From NCBI RefSeq assembly GCF_027627455.1, contig NZ_CP115483.1, positions 682,001-746,000 of the forward strand: a DNA stretch of 64,000 nt, given 5' to 3'. The notes below the pieces were generated by a model. The model saw only the letters and a program-made list of their open reading frames with translations, was not told the origin of the DNA and did not search any database. A program made the translations under genes and the position numbers. Shown here piece after piece: positions 1 to 10,152 of this stretch. Origin of the DNA: Sphingobacterium sp. SYP-B4668. GTDB taxonomy: Bacteria; Bacteroidota; Bacteroidia; Sphingobacteriales; Sphingobacteriaceae. How positions within the stretch are numbered: position 1 is the stretch's first letter; each line of letters starts with the position of its first letter.

Positions 1-549
1 AAGCAGGATTTTGCAGTATATATGAGTGAAAATGTATTTGGACCTGCAGGAATGAAACATACCGCGGCGTACTCAAAAGCTGTTTACGAAAAAATTCCGA
101 CCAAGGTGATTGGGCATGATAAAGTTTGGAGGCGTTCCGTAGTCCAGAATTTCTTAGATGGGCCTTTGGGAGACAAAGGCATATACAGTACTGTTCAGGA
201 TATGTTCCTGTTAGATATTGCTCTTAAAGAAGGACGGCTATTGAAGTCTGAGACATTGGATTCTGCATACGTTCCTCGTAACGATTCGCAGAAAAAGAGT
301 GTATTTGGATATGGATATGGGTGGCGAACATTTAATCATCAAGATCAACATATTGTGTATCATACCGGTTGGTGGCATGGATTTCGTAATTTATACGTAC
401 GAGACCTCAAAAATGACGTAACTATCGTATTGTTGTCTAATATGGCTAATGGTAGTTTGGTAAAGTTGGATGAGTTGTATAAAATTTTGGGAATGCCTAT
501 CCTTCGTAAGAACGCCTACAATTCGGACGGTGATTTTATGGTGGATTAG
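1..549 (+). CDS. Serine hydrolase (beta-lactamase family, class C-like), C-terminal part
   Basis: The reading frame is open from base 1, so this is the 3' end of a gene starting outside the window; the first ATG (base 22) is internal to the fold, not a start. The visible part has the GDKGIYST segment usual in penicillin-binding-protein/AmpC-like hydrolases and an HTG triad (YHTGWWHGF) that stands where the KTG box of class C enzymes sits. The Ser-x-x-Lys nucleophile motif would lie upstream and is not seen. Family members are periplasmic or outer-membrane esterases, peptidases or PBP4-like proteins; the substrate cannot be told. It ends 23 bases before the CoA-binding protein gene on the same strand. 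Confidence 0.85.
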   Translation, partial: KQDFAVYMSENVFGPAGMKHTAAYSKAVYEKIPTKVIGHDKVWRRSVVQNFLDGPLGDKGIYSTVQDMFLLDIALKEGRLLKSETLDSAYVPRNDSQKKSVFGYGYGWRTFNHQDQHIVYHTGWWHGFRNLYVRDLKNDVTIVLLSNMANGSLVKLDELYKILGMPILRKNAYNSDGDFMVD

Positions 550-572
550 ATAAGGTTGCAAAGTATTTTGGA

Positions 573-935
573 ATGAATAAGAAAACATTGATTATTGGTG
601 CTAGTACCAATCCGGAACGCTACTCTTACAAGGCGGCCCATATGCTGAGCCAGTACGGACATAGTATTATAAACGTTGGAATAAAAAAGGGGGAAGTAGC
701 TGGTCAACCTATTGAACCAGCGACAACTATATATGATGATATTGATACAGTGACCATGTATATGGGCGCCCAAAATCAAAAGCCGTTGTACGATTACATC
801 TTGGAGCTTCATCCTAAGCGGATTATCTTTAATCCGGGTGCTGAAAATACCGAATTGCAGCTGCTCGCCGAGTCAAATGGTATTACTGTGGAGAATGCTT
901 GTACGCTCGTGCTACTCCGTACAGGTCAGTATTAA
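573..935 (+). CDS. CoA-binding domain protein (YccU/CoA_binding_2 type)
   Basis: A 120-residue single-domain Rossmann protein. The N-terminus TLIIGASTNPERYSYKAA is the nucleotide/CoA-binding loop of the CoA_binding_2 family, and the C-terminal part (IIFNPGAENTEL, then VENACTLVLL) matches the NPG.EN and C-T-V end of that family. Members are cytosolic proteins resembling the CoA-binding half of succinyl-CoA synthetase; their role is not established. It probably shares a transcript with the serine hydrolase upstream. Its stop overlaps the stop of the convergent regulator gene by three bases, so no separate terminator fits between them. Confidence 0.85.
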   Translation: MNKKTLIIGASTNPERYSYKAAHMLSQYGHSIINVGIKKGEVAGQPIEPATTIYDDIDTVTMYMGAQNQKPLYDYILELHPKRIIFNPGAENTELQLLAESNGITVENACTLVLLRTGQY

Positions 936-3900
936 TTTTCAGGATCGTTGGTATCTCTGATGTATTCTGTCGGATTGACACCAAATTGCTTTTTGAATTC
1001 TTTACTGAAGTACTTCCGGTCGCTGAATCCGACTTCATATGCCACTTCGACAATGGTATACAATCCGGTTTTTAACATTTTTGAAGCTTGATTCATGCGT
1101 ATGGATTTAATAAAATTTATAATGGATAAATTGGTCATGGCTTTAATTTTCCTATTTAATATAGGATGACTCATTCCTAACTCCTTGCATAGAAAATCAA
1201 CAGATAGCTCTTCGTCTGCTAAATGTAAGTTAATAATATGAATGGCTTTCGTTAGGAACGCATCATCATCTTTGTTGATAGTGGATCTTTTTTCAATGAA
1301 TTTTTCCAAATTAAAGGATTTTCTATTTTTCTCGGAAAGTGCAAGTAAATTACGAATGGTCAATAAGAGGTAGTCACGATCGAAAGGTTTGACGAGATAG
1401 ACATCTGCACCATGTTCGAGACCTTCTATCTGTTTTTCGAGATTGCCCAATGCTGTCAATAGTACAATGGGTATGTGACTGGTTTTGGTTTCTGTTTTTA
1501 GTCTCTGACAGAGCTCGAGCCCAGATATTCCTGGCATCATCACATCACTTAATATGAGGTCTGGGATTTCCTCTTGCGCTTTCTGTATACCATCGAGACC
1601 ATTGTATGCAACAGATACCTTGTAAAGTCCTGACAACATATCTACTAACATATTGTTTAAATCAGGATTGTCTTCAACGATAAGAAGTGACAAATTCGTC
1701 TGTTCTTGTAATGGATTTCTATTATGGCTTTCGAATCGGCTTGTCGAATATATTTTATCTTTGGTGAGAATATTGATGTGCTTTTTGTCTTGCAAATGCG
1801 TGATACCCTTCAGAAGCTTGATTCGAAAAGTAGTATTGCTGGAATTGTAGGGCCTGTGTTTTTCATGGTACGCACTAATCGTGCCTCCGTGGAGATTAAC
1901 CAATATTTTGGATAAAGCGAGGCCAATACCTGTCCCATCATGTGACAGTTGGCTATCAGGAGTTCGGTAATACTGTTCGAATATTTTATCAAGGTTGTCC
2001 ATTGGTATTGCTATACCCGTGTTTCTAACATAGATATTGATGTCGGTATCAGATTCTGCTAAAGAAATGGAAATGGAACCACCGGTGTGGCTATACTTGA
2101 TGGCGTTGGATATGAGGTTGTAGATGATCTTTTCAAATTGAATCCTGTCGAAGAAAACATTGTTTTGAATATTAGGGACGTCAATATTATATTGAATTTC
2201 TTTTTCCCTAGCTAAATCTAGAAAAACATGGCTTATCTCGGTCAGGAATTCGGATAGATTGTAATTATAAACATTTAGGTGTAAGCTATTCTCTTCTATC
2301 TTTCGAAAGTCCAATAATTCATTGATGAGGGACAATAGCCTGTTGGTGTTTTTTTCCATGGCCATCAACTTACCCTGTACGTGTTCATTTGCTTTGGTCT
2401 CTTTTAAGAGCTGCTTTAAAGGATGTGTTATTAAGGTAAGTGGCGTGCGTATTTCATGGGAGATATAGGAAAAGAAGTTGATTTTGGCCTGATGATCTTT
2501 TTCTGATTTGAGTAAAAGCGCGCGTTCTATCAAAAATCGGTTTAAGAGATATATTATGCCGATGATGACTGTTATGTAAATAAGATATGCCCACCAGGTC
2601 TTCCATATAGGGGGGAGAATTGTTAGTGTTAGGGTTGTCGTATTAGACCATATACCATCATTGTTTGCTCCTTTTACATTTAAGATATAATCTCCGGGAA
2701 CCAGATTCATATAGGTAGCGGTGGGCGTGTCTGTAAATACCCAATCTGGGTCGAGACCTGCTAATTGATACGCATATTTGTTTTTTTCCGATTTGATGTA
2801 GTTTAGGAGCGCAAAGTCGATAGAAATTACATTTTGGGAATGTGCTAGTTCTATATTGGTCAGCAAGGATATATCTTTATTTAGAATATGGGTACTGTCG
2901 CCAATCTCGACATTTTTATTGAATAGGCGGAGTTTTGTGAAATAGACTTTTTGTTTTTCTAAATTGTATTTGATTTCATTAGGATCGAATTTGATTAATC
3001 CATTGAGCGTTCCGAAAAGCAATTCATTATTGGTTGCGGACAAATAGGAGTTTTTGTTGAATTCATTTGATGGTAAGCCGTCTACCGTGGTTAATAGATG
3101 TTCGGAATTTGTACTTGGGTTGTAGGATACTATCCCATTGGGGGTGCTAACCCAAATATTGTCGCCAGATTTTAGGACGGAAAGTAAATTAATGGCTGAC
3201 TTGATAGGATAGTATGTTAACTGTCGGCTTTTGATGTCATATTTTGCTATTTTACCTACGGTAGTTCCACACCAGACGATCTTTCCTTGTTCCAAGAAAA
3301 TACTGTTGAAGGTAATGTCACGGGTCTGTTCAATGAGATAGATTCTTTCTTTTATTTTATGGAACAATCCGGAGCTTGTGGCAATTAGGAACTCTTTAGG
3401 TCCTATCTCTGTAATTTTGGATATGAGTAGTCCTTGGGTTTCTTTGTATATTTTACTTATTTTTTTGTTTTGTTCATCAAATAGAAATAGTCCACTATTA
3501 GTACCAATCCATAGATTTTTTTCGGAGTCTTTTAAGATTGAGTATACATTGTTGACGGGATTTAGAATATTATTTTGATCGATAAGGTAGTGTTCTACCT
3601 GACCTGTCTTTTTATTAAGTTTATTAAATCCTCCATTGTAGGTGCCTATATATACCATGTTGTCATAGGTAAAGACGTCCTTTATGAGGTTGGAAGAAAG
3701 TTGACGATTGTAATGTTCAATAGTCTGATTGTCCTTTCTGATAAAATTTAGGCCTTCTTCTTCGGTTCCAATCCAATATCCTTGGGAATCTTCTGCAATG
3801 CCACTAACGATGTTGCTGCTAATAGAGTTATAAGATTCGGTGGGGCGATATATTAGAAAGGGAGAATTGGAATTGTATATGACATTTATCCCTCCGAAGT

Positions 3901-4867
3901 AGGTGCCAAGCCATATATTTTGTTGTCGGTCAATAAGGATGTCATAAATCGAATTCTGGCTTAGGCTTTGATTATGGCCAACTTCGTGTTTGTAGGTGGC
4001 GAGGGTGGAAGTGGAATCTATTACTGATAATCCTTTTAGCGTACCAATCATTATCTCTTTGGCGGAGGTTTTGATTATTTTTCTAATCCTGTTGCTGGCT
4101 AGTTTGGAGTTTTGTTGATTCCATTGGATAAAAGTATGGGTTGCTGGTGTGTACCTTACTATACCCGAATTGAATGTACCTAACCAGATGTGGTTGTTGT
4201 CTTTAAAAATGGTGGTAACATAGTCATTGAACTGTTGGTAGATTTTTTGATGAATGTTTGGGTTAATATGGAAGTTCATCTTAGGATTAATGGTATAGTA
4301 TCCTTTGTTTGAACTTATTGTAGTGCTGTTTTCATCTGCATGTATGGCTTTGATTTCTTCTCCATATAGATGGGATGTGAATGTTGTATCTCCTTTGGCT
4401 ATGGTGAGTATATTCAATCCTTTATTGGTTCCTACGGCTATTTTTTTATCCCTCAATAGCTGGATGGCTGAGATGACGTTGCCTATCAGTTTTGTTTTGT
4501 CGGTATAGTGATAACGTCGACCTGTGACTTGGTCAAAAACAAAGAGTCCGGTAGAAGTTCCAATAATTACATTGTCGGTTGCATCTACGGTTATGGCATT
4601 GATGTAAAATGGATTTGGAGAAGCGAGTAGATGACTCAAGGGGTGAAATTTCACTCCGTCGTATTTGTAGAATTGATAACCGCCTCCCAGCCATAGGAAT
4701 CCCTTACTATCTTGACCAATTGTCAGGATGGGGGTTCGAGCAATTCCCTGTTTTTCGTTGAACTGGTGAAAGATTCTTTTTTGCTGTGCATGACCTGCCG
4801 TGATGAGTACAAGTTGAGCTGTTAGGAAAATCAGTGTAAAGACTGATTTTAAATTGATTATTAGCAT
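932..4867 (-). CDS. Hybrid two-component system regulator (sensor kinase, receiver and AraC output in one protein)
   Basis: 1311 residues. In order: signal peptide (about 1-28, ending AGHAQQ), a long periplasmic two-propeller sensor made of reg_prop repeats (about 30-690; many W-I/L-G-T repeats), a Y_Y_Y domain (about 690-755), one membrane helix (about 762-785), HisKA with phospho-acceptor His804 in SHEIRTPL, HATPase (N, G1 DGTGIGLAL), a receiver domain with phospho-acceptor Asp1108 in LILSDVMMPG, and a C-terminal AraC-type helix-turn-helix (about 1212-1305). This is the architecture of the regulators that sense an oligosaccharide in the periplasm and switch on a neighbouring susCD locus. 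It is divergent from susC, whose promoter region holds a direct repeat that could be its operator. Confidence 0.95.
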   Translation of the reverse strand: MLIINLKSVFTLIFLTAQLVLITAGHAQQKRIFHQFNEKQGIARTPILTIGQDSKGFLWLGGGYQFYKYDGVKFHPLSHLLASPNPFYINAITVDATDNVIIGTSTGLFVFDQVTGRRYHYTDKTKLIGNVISAIQLLRDKKIAVGTNKGLNILTIAKGDTTFTSHLYGEEIKAIHADENSTTISSNKGYYTINPKMNFHINPNIHQKIYQQFNDYVTTIFKDNNHIWLGTFNSGIVRYTPATHTFIQWNQQNSKLASNRIRKIIKTSAKEIMIGTLKGLSVIDSTSTLATYKHEVGHNQSLSQNSIYDILIDRQQNIWLGTYFGGINVIYNSNSPFLIYRPTESYNSISSNIVSGIAEDSQGYWIGTEEEGLNFIRKDNQTIEHYNRQLSSNLIKDVFTYDNMVYIGTYNGGFNKLNKKTGQVEHYLIDQNNILNPVNNVYSILKDSEKNLWIGTNSGLFLFDEQNKKISKIYKETQGLLISKITEIGPKEFLIATSSGLFHKIKERIYLIEQTRDITFNSIFLEQGKIVWCGTTVGKIAKYDIKSRQLTYYPIKSAINLLSVLKSGDNIWVSTPNGIVSYNPSTNSEHLLTTVDGLPSNEFNKNSYLSATNNELLFGTLNGLIKFDPNEIKYNLEKQKVYFTKLRLFNKNVEIGDSTHILNKDISLLTNIELAHSQNVISIDFALLNYIKSEKNKYAYQLAGLDPDWVFTDTPTATYMNLVPGDYILNVKGANNDGIWSNTTTLTLTILPPIWKTWWAYLIYITVIIGIIYLLNRFLIERALLLKSEKDHQAKINFFSYISHEIRTPLTLITHPLKQLLKETKANEHVQGKLMAMEKNTNRLLSLINELLDFRKIEENSLHLNVYNYNLSEFLTEISHVFLDLAREKEIQYNIDVPNIQNNVFFDRIQFEKIIYNLISNAIKYSHTGGSISISLAESDTDINIYVRNTGIAIPMDNLDKIFEQYYRTPDSQLSHDGTGIGLALSKILVNLHGGTISAYHEKHRPYNSSNTTFRIKLLKGITHLQDKKHINILTKDKIYSTSRFESHNRNPLQEQTNLSLLIVEDNPDLNNMLVDMLSGLYKVSVAYNGLDGIQKAQEEIPDLILSDVMMPGISGLELCQRLKTETKTSHIPIVLLTALGNLEKQIEGLEHGADVYLVKPFDRDYLLLTIRNLLALSEKNRKSFNLEKFIEKRSTINKDDDAFLTKAIHIINLHLADEELSVDFLCKELGMSHPILNRKIKAMTNLSIINFIKSIRMNQASKMLKTGLYTIVEVAYEVGFSDRKYFSKEFKKQFGVNPTEYIRDTNDPEN

Positions 4868-4957
4868 GATGAATCCTGGTTGTTGGGTCGGTTAGCATGT
4901 GCTTATGCCGTAAATCTACAACTTATTTCACGGACTGCGGTGTTGGGCTAAAGAATT

Positions 4958-5016
4958 ATTACCCCTATTTTTTTTGAAAATTACCCCCTTACAAGCCGTC
5001 TGGCATTCTACATTTG
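4958..5016 (+). promoter_or_regulatory. susC promoter with candidate regulator-binding direct repeat
   Basis: A TAnnTTTG -7 box (TACATTTG, 5009-5016) stands 57 bases before susC, with no good TTG at -33, as expected of an activator-dependent promoter. Two exact copies of ATTACCCC (4958-4965 and 4980-4987) lie 22 bp apart, about two helical turns, the second touching the -33 position. AraC-type dimers bind direct repeats, so this is a plausible site for the hybrid regulator encoded next door. The motif is seen; binding is inferred. Confidence 0.6.
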
Positions 5017-5072
5017 ATTCATATACCAGTTATTAAAGGATAACTAAAGCATTATAAACTAAATCAAATTTT

Positions 5073-8000
5073 ATGAACAACATTTACAAATGGCTAGCCA
5101 CGTTATGGCTAATCGGTATGTCTCTATTTGCTCTTGGTCAAGAAAAGAGTATTGTTCGGGGGACAGTAAAAAGCGAACTGGGAGAAGTTTTGTCTGGTGT
5201 GACGGTCTCTATCAAGGGTACGGCTATAGCAGCTTCTTCAGATGCGAACGGGATTTTTCAAATCTCAGCGGGAGGTAAAGATGTATTGGTGGTGAAGTAT
5301 ATTGGGTATACTTCTCTTGAAGAGGCTATACGTGGAAGGAATAGGTTAGATATTACTTTGCGTAGTGTTCAGTCGGAGATCGATGAGGTGGTTGTAGTGG
5401 GGTATGGTACACAGAAGAAAGTCAATCTAACGAGCTCTGTCTCGACGATAGATGAAAAGGTATTTGAGTCTCGACCTATTTCGAATGTGATGTCTGCAAT
5501 GCAGGGAGCAGCCCCCGGGCTGGTGATAACAAGAGGTGGTGGGCAACCAGGTGCGGAGGGGTTCTCTACAAGTATACGGGGCGAGCTCTCAACAAGTAAC
5601 TCTGGACCATTGGTATTGATAGATGGAGTTCCTGGATCTTTAACATACACTAATCCAGATGATATTGCTAATATTTCGATTCTTAAAGATGCGTCGGCAA
5701 CAGCCATCTATGGATCTAGGGGGGCGGCAGGTGTCATTTTGGTAACTACTAAGTCTGGGAAAGGCAAACCTAAATTGAGCTACCAAGGAATGTGGACAGC
5801 GAAGACATTGGGTATGTTTCCGGAGCGAATAAATAGCTGGGAGGAGGCCGAAATGCAGAATCTAGCACGGGTTAATGCAGGACAATCTCCAGATTGGACG
5901 GAAGAGCTTATTAATTTAATGAAGGATCCGAACCAGTATTATCGTGTTAATCCTACTAATCCGACAGCTTACCAGTATTTCGGCAATTACGATTACCCGA
6001 AATTGCTGTTGAAGGATAAAGCTACTCGTTTAAATCATAACCTATCGTTGTCTGGAAGTACTGATAAAGACAACTACCTATTCTCCTTGGGATATGTGAA
6101 GGACAAGGGAATCTTTAAGGTGGGACCGGATGACTATAATCGATTGAATGCACGATTTAATTATAATAGAACGCTTACTGATAAACTAAGTGTCAGTTCA
6201 AAAGTTGTTTTTAGCCGATCGGAACGAAACTCAAGTATCCTAGGTGCTACGAATGATTATGGTCTAATCTATAACATCGTTTCTTCAAGGAGTATCAGCC
6301 CAATTTATCTGCCAGGAAGTGATGATAAACTATATGCTGCAGGTAGCGCGGCTGGAGAGACTGTAGGTCTGCTTAAAGATGGGGGACGTAACCATAATGT
6401 GGCGCAGGAAATAGGAGCTACTTTTGAGGCTAGTGCGATAGATATTTTGACGCAGGGGTTGAACTTCAGGGTATTGTATAGCCCTCGCCTTATTGTGGAC
6501 AGTGATAATAATACAAGAATTCCGGTGCCGATGTATAATTTGAATGGTCGGACTGGCTGGGCAGGGGGTATCAATTTGAATTCGAGTATAAAGGGGCGTG
6601 GATTGACGATTTCCAATAACTGGCAGTTTATTGGTGAGTACATTCGTACTTTTAATCAAAAGCATGAGGTGCTGGCACGAGCAGGACATCGATATGACGA
6701 CTACCGCTATGATTACACTTTTGCTTCTGCTTCGAATCTTCCAGTGGATGATGTGTTGGCCTTGTCACAATTTAATGATAAGAATAACACCAGCGTCTCG
6801 GATAATATTCAGACCAATGCATTGCTTTCGTTTTTTGGAACGGCACAGTACGTATTCGATCAGAAATACATTGTACAAGGAACCTTGAATAGAGAGGGAA
6901 GTTCGAGACTTTCTCCATTGAATCGATGGATTACGTATCCAGGTGTGTCGGCGGGATGGCGTATTAATAATGAATCGTGGTTTGAAGGGGCTAAGGGATT
7001 GGTGAGTGAGTTAAAGTTGCGGACATCGTGGGGTAAGCAGGCGAACGATCCTAACAGTGACAACCCTCGTTTATCCAACTACGATTATATAAGTAGGCTG
7101 TCGAAAGGAGATGCTTATCCTTTTAACAATATCAGGAATACATATTATTGGATTGGCAACGCGCCATCACCACTGCGGACATGGGAACGGGTGACTAATA
7201 CGGATGTAGGGTTGGATTTTACTACTTTGAATAGGCGTTTGGAGGGGTCGTTCTCCTATTTTTGGAGGGAAACAAACGGTACGTATGGGGTGATACCTCA
7301 GCCTGGAGTCTTCGGAATAGGAAGTCCAAGTACCAACGTTGGTGACTTCAAGTCGTGGGGATGGGAGCTAAGCCTAGGCTGGAAAGATAAAATAGGTGAT
7401 GAATTTGACTATTTTGTATCGGCCAATGTATCGGATAACAACAACAAGGTATTGAAGTATGCGAATCGTAATACAATTGGACTAGGACTGACATCTGTTT
7501 TGGAAGGGTACGCGAAGAACTCAATCTTTGGTTATCGAACGGATGGGTATTTCCAAAATGCAGACGAAATTGCTAATAATAAGGTCAATCATCAAAATCC
7601 TAATCTTGCAGCAGGGGATATCCGATACGTGGACGTCAATGGAGATAATATTATCTCCAGTGGGAAGGGTAATTTGGAGGACTCTGGCGATTTGGTCTAT
7701 CTGGGAACCCAGAACCCAAGATATTCTTTTGGCGTTAATTTAGGGTTTAACTATAAGGGTTTTGATTTCAGTGCATTTATTCAAGGAGTCGGCAAACGTC
7801 AGTTTTTACTGCCGTCTATCTTGACGGTACCGTATACGGAGAGTTGGCGACAGGCTTGGGCTATCCACAAGGATTATTGGACTCCCGACAATCCCGATGC
7901 TATGTTTCCGCGTCCAGTGATGGGAGGGGGCAGTAATACCCGAATTTCGGATAAATGGGTGGTAAATGGTGCTTACGCGAGATTGAAAAATGTACAATTG

Positions 8001-8192
8001 GGCTACACTATTCCGCAAAGTATATCTAAAAAGGCAGCGGTTGATAGAATGCGGGTATTTTTCTCCGGAGAGGATCTGTTTGAGACAACGAAATCATGGC
8101 ATCCATATTATGATCCGGAGACGCCTAACGGACAGGCGTTTGGATATCCATTTTTCCGTTCATTCACATTTGGGGTAAATGTTTCATTCTAA
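5073..8192 (+). CDS. SusC/RagA-family TonB-dependent outer-membrane transporter
   Basis: 1039 residues. A signal peptide (1-22, ends FALGQ) is followed by a carboxypeptidase-regulatory-like beta-sandwich (about 27-100), the TonB-interacting stretch DEVVVVGYGTQKK, a plug domain (about 115-230, with ILKDASATAIYGSRGAAGVI) and a 22-strand barrel ending in the usual C-terminal aromatic (NVSF). SusC proteins import oligosaccharides through the outer membrane together with a SusD lid, and the SusD gene follows 15 bases downstream. Position after a divergent hybrid regulator and before GH88 suggests uronic-acid-containing oligosaccharides. Start chosen at the ATG giving a complete signal peptide. Confidence 0.96.
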   Translation: MNNIYKWLATLWLIGMSLFALGQEKSIVRGTVKSELGEVLSGVTVSIKGTAIAASSDANGIFQISAGGKDVLVVKYIGYTSLEEAIRGRNRLDITLRSVQSEIDEVVVVGYGTQKKVNLTSSVSTIDEKVFESRPISNVMSAMQGAAPGLVITRGGGQPGAEGFSTSIRGELSTSNSGPLVLIDGVPGSLTYTNPDDIANISILKDASATAIYGSRGAAGVILVTTKSGKGKPKLSYQGMWTAKTLGMFPERINSWEEAEMQNLARVNAGQSPDWTEELINLMKDPNQYYRVNPTNPTAYQYFGNYDYPKLLLKDKATRLNHNLSLSGSTDKDNYLFSLGYVKDKGIFKVGPDDYNRLNARFNYNRTLTDKLSVSSKVVFSRSERNSSILGATNDYGLIYNIVSSRSISPIYLPGSDDKLYAAGSAAGETVGLLKDGGRNHNVAQEIGATFEASAIDILTQGLNFRVLYSPRLIVDSDNNTRIPVPMYNLNGRTGWAGGINLNSSIKGRGLTISNNWQFIGEYIRTFNQKHEVLARAGHRYDDYRYDYTFASASNLPVDDVLALSQFNDKNNTSVSDNIQTNALLSFFGTAQYVFDQKYIVQGTLNREGSSRLSPLNRWITYPGVSAGWRINNESWFEGAKGLVSELKLRTSWGKQANDPNSDNPRLSNYDYISRLSKGDAYPFNNIRNTYYWIGNAPSPLRTWERVTNTDVGLDFTTLNRRLEGSFSYFWRETNGTYGVIPQPGVFGIGSPSTNVGDFKSWGWELSLGWKDKIGDEFDYFVSANVSDNNNKVLKYANRNTIGLGLTSVLEGYAKNSIFGYRTDGYFQNADEIANNKVNHQNPNLAAGDIRYVDVNGDNIISSGKGNLEDSGDLVYLGTQNPRYSFGVNLGFNYKGFDFSAFIQGVGKRQFLLPSILTVPYTESWRQAWAIHKDYWTPDNPDAMFPRPVMGGGSNTRISDKWVVNGAYARLKNVQLGYTIPQSISKKAAVDRMRVFFSGEDLFETTKSWHPYYDPETPNGQAFGYPFFRSFTFGVNVSF

Positions 8193-8207
8193 AAATGTAG
8201 AGAAATT

Positions 8208-9893
8208 ATGAAAGCAATTAAATTAAAAGGTTTATATAGAAGAAATCTAGTATTGTTTGGGGCACTTGCATTGACTACGGGCATGGTATCTACCTCGTGT
8301 ATGAAAGAACTGGACAATAAATATGACGAGACGACTGTGACGGATATTTCCTTTTGGAAAACGGAAGCGCATTTGGCGATGGGGGTGAATTACCTATACA
8401 CCTACCTGCCAGGTATAGGTGAAAATAATGCAGCCAATTGGTCTGACGATGGGCGGGCGACAGGAAACAACAGCATCAGTGATGGTTCAAGGTTGGTGCC
8501 TAGTGGGAGTGGAGATTATACCGGGAACTATGGTCTGATTCGTGCGGTGAATACCATTTTGGAAAAATCAGCAACGATGGCCATCGATCAGGGGATTGTA
8601 ACCAAGTATAATGCGGAAGCTCGCTTCTTTCGGGCATATGCTTATGGAGAACTATTGAAGCGATTTGGTGGGGTACCACTGATACTTCGTACTATGGATA
8701 TCGGGGATGAGCTATTAGCTGCGCCGCGGGCTACGCGGACGGAAATAGTCAATCAGATTTATGAGGATTTGGATTTTGCGATTCAAAACTTACCGGAAGC
8801 TTCACAAACGAAGGCTACAGACTATGGTCGTGTCAACAAAAACGTAGCACAGGCTTTAAAGGTGCGTATGGCATTGTTTGAAGGGACATTTAATAAATAC
8901 CATCAACTCGGAGATGCCAATAAGCACCTTGTCATTGCGAAAACATTGGCGAACGATATTATTAGTACGGGCTATTTTAGCCTATATAAGTACGGGCCGG
9001 ATCCTGCAAAAAGCTATTACTACCTTTTTCAAAAGGACGGAAATGGATATGCAAATAAGGAGAATATGTTGCCAAGGTTGTACGGAAAGGATATGACGGA
9101 TCGGATATCTACACATAACTACAGCCGTAATATAGAACAGGGTGTGATAACCCCAACGCGATATTTGGTAGATGCCTATCTCTATGTGGATGGGTTGCCG
9201 AGAGATGGTGTAAATAGATCGCCTTTGTATAAACCAAGTATAGGTACATTGACGGAATTTGAGAATCGGGATCCTCGCCTAGCGATGACTGTCTTTAAGA
9301 CTGGAGACCCTTACATCAATGGTAGTCCTTATCAACCGATGTTCTCTTTTACGCAAACCGGTTATAAGACATTCAAGTACTTCAACAATACGGATTGGAT
9401 AAATCAAGCTAGTTTTAATGAACATAAGGTAATCCGTTATGCAGAAATATTGCTGTCTTACGCGGAAGCCACCTATGAGCTTGACGGTAGTATCTCGGAC
9501 GCTGATCTGAATCGTTCACTGAATGTGGTACGCGAGCGTGTGGGTATGCCAAAGCTTTCCAATGCTTTCGTGTCGAATCATGGTTTAGATTTGTTGTCTG
9601 AAATTCGTCGGGAGCGAAGAGTTGAGTTTGCGCTAGAAGGGGAGCATCGCTATTGGGATATTATCCGTTGGAAGGTAGCGGAGCAGGTGCTCCCGCTACC
9701 AACTTTAGGGATTCAATATTTTGAGCAGGAATATGCTCAAAAGCCTTCGGTCACGTTGACTCCAGAGGGATATGTGGTTGCGCAGACAGCGGCGACGCGC
9801 AAATTTGATCCTAAAAGAGATTACCTTTGGCCCTTGCCAACAGTAGAGATGAGCTTGAATCCCAATCTTACTCAAAATCCAGAATGGAAATAA
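8208..9893 (+). CDS. SusD/RagB-family outer-membrane glycan-binding lipoprotein
   Basis: 561 residues. The N-terminus is basic then hydrophobic and ends in a lipobox (MVSTSC, Cys at 31), giving a surface lipoprotein. The body shows the TPR-rich SusD fold, including the early FWKTEAHLAMGVNYLYTYL region, the RFFRAYAYGELLKRFGGVPL helix pair and the late EIRRERRVEFALEGEHRYWD motif of the family. SusD caps the SusC barrel and binds the glycan. It is co-transcribed with susC (15-base gap). A stem-loop follows at 10031-10064. Confidence 0.96.
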   Translation: MKAIKLKGLYRRNLVLFGALALTTGMVSTSCMKELDNKYDETTVTDISFWKTEAHLAMGVNYLYTYLPGIGENNAANWSDDGRATGNNSISDGSRLVPSGSGDYTGNYGLIRAVNTILEKSATMAIDQGIVTKYNAEARFFRAYAYGELLKRFGGVPLILRTMDIGDELLAAPRATRTEIVNQIYEDLDFAIQNLPEASQTKATDYGRVNKNVAQALKVRMALFEGTFNKYHQLGDANKHLVIAKTLANDIISTGYFSLYKYGPDPAKSYYYLFQKDGNGYANKENMLPRLYGKDMTDRISTHNYSRNIEQGVITPTRYLVDAYLYVDGLPRDGVNRSPLYKPSIGTLTEFENRDPRLAMTVFKTGDPYINGSPYQPMFSFTQTGYKTFKYFNNTDWINQASFNEHKVIRYAEILLSYAEATYELDGSISDADLNRSLNVVRERVGMPKLSNAFVSNHGLDLLSEIRRERRVEFALEGEHRYWDIIRWKVAEQVLPLPTLGIQYFEQEYAQKPSVTLTPEGYVVAQTAATRKFDPKRDYLWPLPTVEMSLNPNLTQNPEWK

Positions 9894-10030
9894 TACATGA
9901 ATTTGCATAACCATGCGCGCATTGATTAATTTCGTGGTTGTGTAAATGGTTTGTTATCAATTGTTTTTGCAATCTTTTGCGAGTATAATATTGATAAAAA
10001 AATGGTTAATGGCAATAAATGCCAGATTTT

Positions 10031-10064
10031 AGGGGCAGCCAATTCAAATGTAATTGGTGCCCCT
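10031..10064 (+). other. Stem-loop between susD and the DUF2264 gene
   Basis: AGGGGCAGCCAATT pairs with AATTGGTGCCCCT (one bulged G), loop CAAATGT. There is no T-run after it, so it looks more like an mRNA processing or 3'-protecting hairpin, or a leaky terminator, than a strong terminator. It could make susCD more abundant than the enzyme genes downstream. An AGGAGG at 10126-10131 follows but lies 21 bases from the next start codon. Confidence 0.6.
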
Positions 10065-10152
10065 ATATGAGGAAGTAGAATGTTTTATTCGAGTGTGAAA
10101 TGCACCTTTTTGGATAAACATATTTAGGAGGTTGATTTATTAGATACTGTAC

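Noticed and set aside
391..812. Minus-strand frames opposite the serine hydrolase and CoA-binding genes
   Set aside because: They overlap better-supported genes entirely, have no family features and no promoter.
10126..10131. AGGAGG before the DUF2264 gene as a ribosome binding site
   Set aside because: It is 21 bases from the ATG, and the in-frame TTG right after it meets a stop codon at once.
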